Shown here one piece after another: positions 59,138-64,000 of a stretch of DNA of 64,000 nt. Where the stretch lies: assembly GCF_010727945.1 (NCBI RefSeq), contig NZ_AP022569.1, positions 4,774,001-4,838,000 on the forward strand, given 5' to 3'. Position 1 is the first letter of the stretch. Every line of letters begins with the position of its first letter. The notes beneath the pieces are model-generated. The model saw only the letters and a program-made list of their open reading frames with translations, searched no databases and was not told where the DNA came from. The DNA is from Mycobacterium cookii (lineage in GTDB: Bacteria > Actinomycetota > Actinomycetes > Mycobacteriales > Mycobacteriaceae). The position numbers and the translations under genes are program-made.

Positions 59138-59833
59138 ATGACTCCGCTTTCGCCGGGTGACCAGCTGGCCGATCCGCCTTCGTCGCGGCTGCCTGCGGAT
59201 CATCCCGGCGTCAACGAATTGTTCGCGCTGCTGGCGTACGGCGAGGTCACGGCGTTCTACCGACTAACCGAAGAAGCGAAGATGGCCCCGGATCTGCGTG
59301 GCCGGATCTCGATGGCCAGCATGGCCGCCGCCGAGATGGCGCACTACGAACTCCTGCACGACGCGTTGGAGAGCCGTGGCGTCGACGTGGTGCCGACGAT
59401 TTCGAAGTATGCCTCCGCGCTGGACGGCTACCACCGGCTGACCACGCCGAGCACCTGGCTCGAGGCGCTGGTGAAGACGTACATCGGTGACGCGCTGGCA
59501 GCCGACTTCTACCTGGAAATCGCCGACGTGCTGCCGGACGACGTCGCGGACGTGGTGCGCGCCGTGATGGCGCAAACCGGGCACTCCCAGTTCGTCGTCG
59601 CCGAGGTGCGCGCCGCGGTGACCAAGAGCACCAAGCAACGCAGCCGGCTGGCGCTGTGGTCACGCCGTCTGCTCGGCGAAGCGATCACGCAGGCCCAGTA
59701 TGTGCTGGCCGAACACGACGAACTGGTCGACCTGGTGATCTCGAAGACCGACGGCCTGACGCAACTCGCCGGGTTCTTCGATCGCCTGCAGCGCACGCAT
59801 GACGAACGGATCCGCGAGCTCGGCCTCGCCTAG
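59138..59833 (+). CDS. Ferritin-like fold protein (Rv3210c-like)
   Basis: A 231-residue, mainly helical protein. Glu and His residues are spaced as in diiron four-helix bundles: LLAYGEVTAFYRLTEEAK, AAAEMAHYELLHDALESRG, IGDALAADFYLEIADVL, and TGHSQFVVAEVRAAV. This resembles the tRNA-hydroxylase MiaE-like branch of ferritin-like proteins. It has the same length as Rv3210c. Reaction not known. ATG 59138 matches that start. Convergent with the following proline-rich gene, 12 bp apart. Confidence 0.85.
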   Translation: MTPLSPGDQLADPPSSRLPADHPGVNELFALLAYGEVTAFYRLTEEAKMAPDLRGRISMASMAAAEMAHYELLHDALESRGVDVVPTISKYASALDGYHRLTTPSTWLEALVKTYIGDALAADFYLEIADVLPDDVADVVRAVMAQTGHSQFVVAEVRAAVTKSTKQRSRLALWSRRLLGEAITQAQYVLAEHDELVDLVISKTDGLTQLAGFFDRLQRTHDERIRELGLA

Positions 59834-59845
59834 CGGCCCTGCGGC

Positions 59846-60490
59846 CTAGCGCGCGCAGGTGGCGATCATCGCCGAGCTGGTCGACATCGAGATCGGCTGA
59901 CCGACGCTGTCGGTGATCGAGCAGTTGAGATGGCCGGTCAGGCTTGTCGCCACGACGGACCGGATCTCGGTTCCCGGGTTCATCACGACGGTTCGCGACC
60001 ACGGCAGTGACACGTTGAAATCGGTCTGCGGTGCGCCCTGCGCGTCGGTGTAGACGATCGAGACGAGGTCCAGCAGGCCTTTGGTCCCGGTCACTCGGTA
60101 GGTGAAGGTGCGCTGCGATACGTCCGGTGGCGGGACGGGTGCCGGGGGCGGGGTGTCCGGCGCGGTGCTGGTGGCGGTCGGGCCGGGCTGCCGTGGCGGC
60201 GGCGCGACGGTGGTGATGGTCTCCGGCGGCAGGGTCGTCGGCGGCGTTGCGGTCATGCTGCGGCTCGGCGGCACCACGACGGTGGCCGAGGTCGAGGCGC
60301 TGTCGCCGCCGTTGACGATCACCACGCTGGCGATGACGGCGAGGACGAAGACGATCCCGGCGATGGCCGCGATCGGGCGCCAGCGTTGGTCGACGGAGCC
60401 GAACAGGTCATCGCCGTCGGCGTAGATGTCGTCGACGGCGTCCTCGGGGTAGTCCTGGAGGTCGTCACCCAGGTATTTCGTGGTACTGAT
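59846..60490 (-). CDS. Membrane-anchored proline-rich protein without a normal start codon (Rv3209-like)
   Basis: An MmpS/DUF-like type II membrane protein. The frame gives an acidic N-terminus (YLGDDLQDYPEDAVDDIYAD), a helix IAAIAGIVFVLAVIASVVIV, a Pro/Thr-rich stalk (PPETITTVAPPPRQPGP) and a C-terminal beta domain with two cysteines. The acidic part and helix lie upstream of the first GTG (60325-60328), so annotation from that GTG would lose the anchor. No ATG, GTG or TTG exists between the in-frame stop near 60550 and the helix. ATC at 60490-60488, reading (I)STTKYLGDD, is where a start would be expected, with a -10-like TAACAT seven bases before. Confidence 0.65.
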   Translation of the reverse strand: MSTTKYLGDDLQDYPEDAVDDIYADGDDLFGSVDQRWRPIAAIAGIVFVLAVIASVVIVNGGDSASTSATVVVPPSRSMTATPPTTLPPETITTVAPPPRQPGPTATSTAPDTPPPAPVPPPDVSQRTFTYRVTGTKGLLDLVSIVYTDAQGAPQTDFNVSLPWSRTVVMNPGTEIRSVVATSLTGHLNCSITDSVGQPISMSTSSAMIATCAR

Positions 60491-60861
60491 GGTGCAAATG
60501 TTATCGATGTGACACCGGACGGCCTGTCTGCATGCGCGCGTGTCAGGTCACGATTTGCCAACGTCGGCCCGCCGTAGCACGACCTCGCGAATCGTTGGTG
60601 CCGACCGGCTTTCAGCACTCCACCCAAGCCTGGTCTGATTGCCCTGCTCCTCTGAAGGGCGCTACGCGCTCTGCATCGTCGGTATGGCGGGGTTTTCTTG
60701 CCCTGCTCCTCTGAAGGGCGCTACGCGCTCTGCATCGTCGGTATGGCGGGGTTTTCTTGCCCTGCTCGTCCTCAGAGCGCTACGCGCTCTGCATCGTCGG
60801 CATGGCGTCCACTAGCCTGCATGACGGAGCACGATTACCGAGCAACTGGGAAGGGGCCGAC
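60491..60861. other. 371-bp intergenic region holding a tandem repeat
   Basis: Lies between the proline-rich gene (minus) and the TB9.4 gene (plus). It holds the promoter of the former at its left end, the 59-bp tandem repeat in the middle (60641-60806) and the TB9.4 promoter at the right. Short open frames here contain repeated peptides only because of the repeat and are not credible genes. Confidence 0.6.
60641..60806 (+). repeat. 59-bp direct tandem repeat with hairpins
   Basis: Two identical 59-bp units, 60641-60699 and 60700-60758, are followed by a diverged partial third (60759-60806). Each has GCGC-TAC-GCGC at its core: the third copy forms a perfect 7-bp stem AGAGCGC/GCGCTCT, the first two keep it with a G-T wobble. 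The full units end in GGGGTTTTCTT, so each looks like a small terminator. It sits just ahead of the TB9.4 gene. Confidence 0.85.
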
Positions 60862-61906
<1,045 letters not shown>

Positions 61907-61928
61907 CTAGCGGCTGTTGTGCAATCCT

Positions 61929-62969
61929 GTGAAAGTGACCTACGACCCCGACCGGCGCGGGGGCAACCGGACGCCGGTCCTTCGTGACGATTGGCGCGAA
62001 CCGCTCCGCGCCCAGCGGGACCCGCTGGCATGGGGAGGCGCGGGCCGGGTCCGGTCGAATCGGGACAACACTCGGTGGCGCAAGCAGAGTTGGCTGGGAC
62101 GCTTTGTGTCCACCTACGGCTGGCGGGCCTACGCGCTACCGGCATTGGTCGCCATCACGGGCGTGGTGCTCTACCAAACGGTCACCGGCACGAGCGCGTC
62201 CGCGCCGGCGTCCGGACAACCGGTGCAGGGCCCGCCGAAAATCGGCGCCGTGGGCACCGTGATCATCGATGCCCCGCCCCGCGGGCTGACCCAGTTCGAT
62301 GCCAGCCTGCCGACCGGAATGCTGCCCAACGGCGGCCCGTTCACCGGAGCGGGCGCCAAGTCGTGGCAGGTCGTTCCGGGCGGCACGCCGCAGATCGGTC
62401 AGGGCACCGCCAAGGTGTTCAAATACACCGTCGAGGTGGAGAACGGTGTGGACCCCACCGCGTTCGGTGGTGACGACGCGTTCGCCGCGATGGTCGATCA
62501 GACGCTGGCCAACCCGAAGAGCTGGGTCCACGACGCGCAGTTCGCGTTCGTCAGGATCGACGCGAACGACAAGAGCAAACCCGACATCCGCATCTCGCTC
62601 AGCTCACCGATGACCGTTCGCGAGGGGTGCGGGTACGAATTCCCCCTCGAGACGTCCTGCTACAACCCGTCCTACGGGGCCGGGGTCGAGCCGCGGGTCT
62701 TCATCAACGAGGCGCGCTGGGTGCGCGGCGCGCTGTCCTTCCAAGGCGACGTGGGTTCCTACCGGCAGTATCTGATCAACCACGAGGTCGGCCACGCCAT
62801 CGGCTACCTGCGGCACGAACCCTGCGACAAGCCGGGCGGCCTGGCGCCGATCATGATGCAGCAGACCTTCTCCACGTCCGACGACGACAACGCGAAGTTC
62901 GACCCGGAATTCGTCAAGCCGGACGGTAAGACCTGCCGGTTCAATCCCTGGCCGTACCCGATCGCCTAA
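61929..62969 (+). CDS. Membrane-anchored DUF3152 protein with zinc-protease motif
   Basis: A 346-residue protein, counterpart of Rv3207c. A cytoplasmic Arg/Asp-rich segment (1-70) leads into one transmembrane helix (YALPALVAITGVVLYQTVTG), and the rest is outside the membrane. The motif HEVGHAIGYLRH fits HExxH plus a third His, as in zinc metallopeptidases; paired cysteines surround it (CGYEFPLETSC; HEPC and TCRF). Protease activity is plausible but unproven for the family. GTG 61929 is one of several close starts (61917, 61935). It is followed 25 bp later by moeZ. Confidence 0.88.
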   Translation: MKVTYDPDRRGGNRTPVLRDDWREPLRAQRDPLAWGGAGRVRSNRDNTRWRKQSWLGRFVSTYGWRAYALPALVAITGVVLYQTVTGTSASAPASGQPVQGPPKIGAVGTVIIDAPPRGLTQFDASLPTGMLPNGGPFTGAGAKSWQVVPGGTPQIGQGTAKVFKYTVEVENGVDPTAFGGDDAFAAMVDQTLANPKSWVHDAQFAFVRIDANDKSKPDIRISLSSPMTVREGCGYEFPLETSCYNPSYGAGVEPRVFINEARWVRGALSFQGDVGSYRQYLINHEVGHAIGYLRHEPCDKPGGLAPIMMQQTFSTSDDDNAKFDPEFVKPDGKTCRFNPWPYPIA

Positions 62970-62994
62970 CCCGGGCAGGTCTAACCTCGGTGGA

Positions 62995-64000
62995 GTGCTT
63001 CCACCGCTTGTCGAGCCGGCAGCGGAGCTGACCCGCGACGAGGTCGCCCGCTACAGCCGCCATCTCGTCATCCCCGATCTGGGTGCCGACGGGCAGAAGC
63101 GGCTCAAGAACGCGCGCGTGCTGGTCGTCGGCGCGGGCGGACTCGGCGCACCGGCGCTGCTGTATTTGGCGGCGGCCGGCGTCGGCACGATCGGGATCGT
63201 CGACGACGATGTCGTCGACGCGTCGAATCTGCAGCGCCAGATCATCCACGGTGTCTCGGACGTCGGCCGGTCCAAGGCGCAGTCCGCGCGCGACTCGATC
63301 GCCGAGATCAACCCGCTGGTCGAGGTCCGCTTGCATGAGGTGCGGCTCGACCGGCACAACGCCGTCGACATGTTCACGCAGTACGACCTGATCGTCGACG
63401 GGGCCGACAACTTCGCCACTCGCTACCTGGTCAACGACGCCGCCGTGCTCGCCGGCAAGCCCTACGTGTGGGGGTCGATCCACCGCTTCCACGGTCAGGC
63501 GTCGGTGTTCTGGGATGACGCTCCCGGGGGTCGCGGCCTGAACTATCGAGACCTTTATCCGGATGAGCCGCCGCCGGGCCTGGTGCCGTCCTGCGCCGAA
63601 GGCGGTGTGCTGGGCGTGCTGTGCGCGTCGATCGCGTCGGTGATGAGCACCGAGGCGATCAAGCTGATCACCGGCATCGGGGAGCCGCTGCTGGGCCGGT
63701 TGCTGATGTACGACGCCCTGCAGATGAGCTATCGCACCATCGCCGTTCGGAAAGACCCGGCGGCGCCGAGGATCACCGAGCTGGCCGACTACCAGGAATT
63801 CGGTGGCGTGGCCGCCGCAGACCCCGCCGACACGGGCGCGATCACGCCGCGCCAACTGCGTGACCTGCTGGAGTCTGGCCAGAAGGTCGCCCTGATCGAC
63901 GTGCGTGAGCAAGTCGAATGGGACATCAACCACATCGAGGGCGCCCAGTTGATCCCGACAGGCCTGATCAGCTCCGCGGAGGGTCTGGCGAAGCTGCCGC
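62995..64000 (+). CDS. moeZ: Sulphurtransferase/adenylyltransferase MoeZ, N-terminal part
   Basis: The gene runs off the window; 335 codons are visible of about 390. The ThiF/MoeB-type domain has RYSRHLVIPDLGADGQKRL, the ATP loop VVGAGGLGAPALLYLAAAG and SCAEGGVLGVLCA. The C-terminal rhodanese domain begins at ITPRQLRDLLESG and contains LIDVREQVEWDINHI; its catalytic cysteine lies beyond the edge. MoeZ activates and sulphurates small carrier proteins for molybdopterin and cysteine synthesis (Rv3206c in M. tuberculosis, also called moeB1). GTG 62995 has GGTGGA just upstream. Confidence 0.94.
   Translation, partial: MLPPLVEPAAELTRDEVARYSRHLVIPDLGADGQKRLKNARVLVVGAGGLGAPALLYLAAAGVGTIGIVDDDVVDASNLQRQIIHGVSDVGRSKAQSARDSIAEINPLVEVRLHEVRLDRHNAVDMFTQYDLIVDGADNFATRYLVNDAAVLAGKPYVWGSIHRFHGQASVFWDDAPGGRGLNYRDLYPDEPPPGLVPSCAEGGVLGVLCASIASVMSTEAIKLITGIGEPLLGRLLMYDALQMSYRTIAVRKDPAAPRITELADYQEFGGVAAADPADTGAITPRQLRDLLESGQKVALIDVREQVEWDINHIEGAQLIPTGLISSAEGLAKLP

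Noticed and set aside
60641..60806. CRISPR array
   Set aside because: The 59-bp units are directly abutting without spacers, there are only two exact copies, and no cas genes are near.

Overview
The window is high-GC, densely coding actinobacterial DNA, almost certainly from a non-tuberculous Mycobacterium (broad sense). It carries mtrA-mtrB-lpqB, secA1, sigH-rshA, whiB1, pdtaS, desA3, a TB7.3-like biotinyl protein, a TB9.4-like protein and a 24-residue bL37 ribosomal peptide. From memory, the gene order runs parallel to the Rv3253c-to-Rv3206c stretch of M. tuberculosis, in inverted orientation. That synteny supports many calls; no database search was run.

Layout. 0-3.2 kb: end of a cationic amino acid permease, then the alkane hydroxylation operon alkB-rubA-rubB-alkX. 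3.4-7.2 kb: ahcY, a small membrane protein, tmk, and a six-helix membrane gene that seems to have been inserted at the tmk 3' end and left a duplicated tmk tail. 7.2-16 kb: mtrA-mtrB-lpqB, a ComF-like gene, hpf, secA1. 16-22.6 kb: an Rv3235-family gene, a WS/DGAT-like gene with an altered active-site motif, ppk2, a DUF6912 gene, and the desaturase pair (ferredoxin reductase plus desA3), whose two promoters share paired TACG-N4-CGTA palindromes. 22.6-27.2 kb: LLM oxidoreductase, SRPBCC, rsgA, aroA, SRAP protein.

27.2-45.4 kb is an accessory block: an MFS exporter, a 3-hydroxyacyl-CoA dehydrogenase-like gene, a small secreted protein, an FAD oxidoreductase overlapping a DUF3556 membrane gene, two PucR regulators and the ruins of a third, HdeD- and DUF1003-type membrane proteins, then a polyhydroxyalkanoate-type operon (acyl-CoA ligase, PhaC, PhaZ, acyl-CoA dehydrogenase) followed by a TetR/enoyl-CoA hydratase pair. 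45.4-64 kb returns to the conserved order: YbaK, SDR, sigH-rshA, bL37, a Gly/Pro-repeat secreted protein, TB7.3, pdtaS, whiB1, a lipid-kinase-like gene, GNAT, entC, gpm2, parA, an anchored PQQ-like protein, rhlE, a ferritin-like protein, a proline-rich anchored protein lacking a normal start codon, a 59-bp tandem repeat, TB9.4, TetR, a DUF3152 zinc protease-like protein and the start of moeZ.

Themes are lipid and alkane metabolism (alkB, desA3, WS/DGAT, PHA operon), envelope and stress signalling (MtrAB-LpqB, SigH-RshA, WhiB1, PdtaS) and housekeeping. I saw no tRNA, rRNA, CRISPR array, transposase or phage gene.
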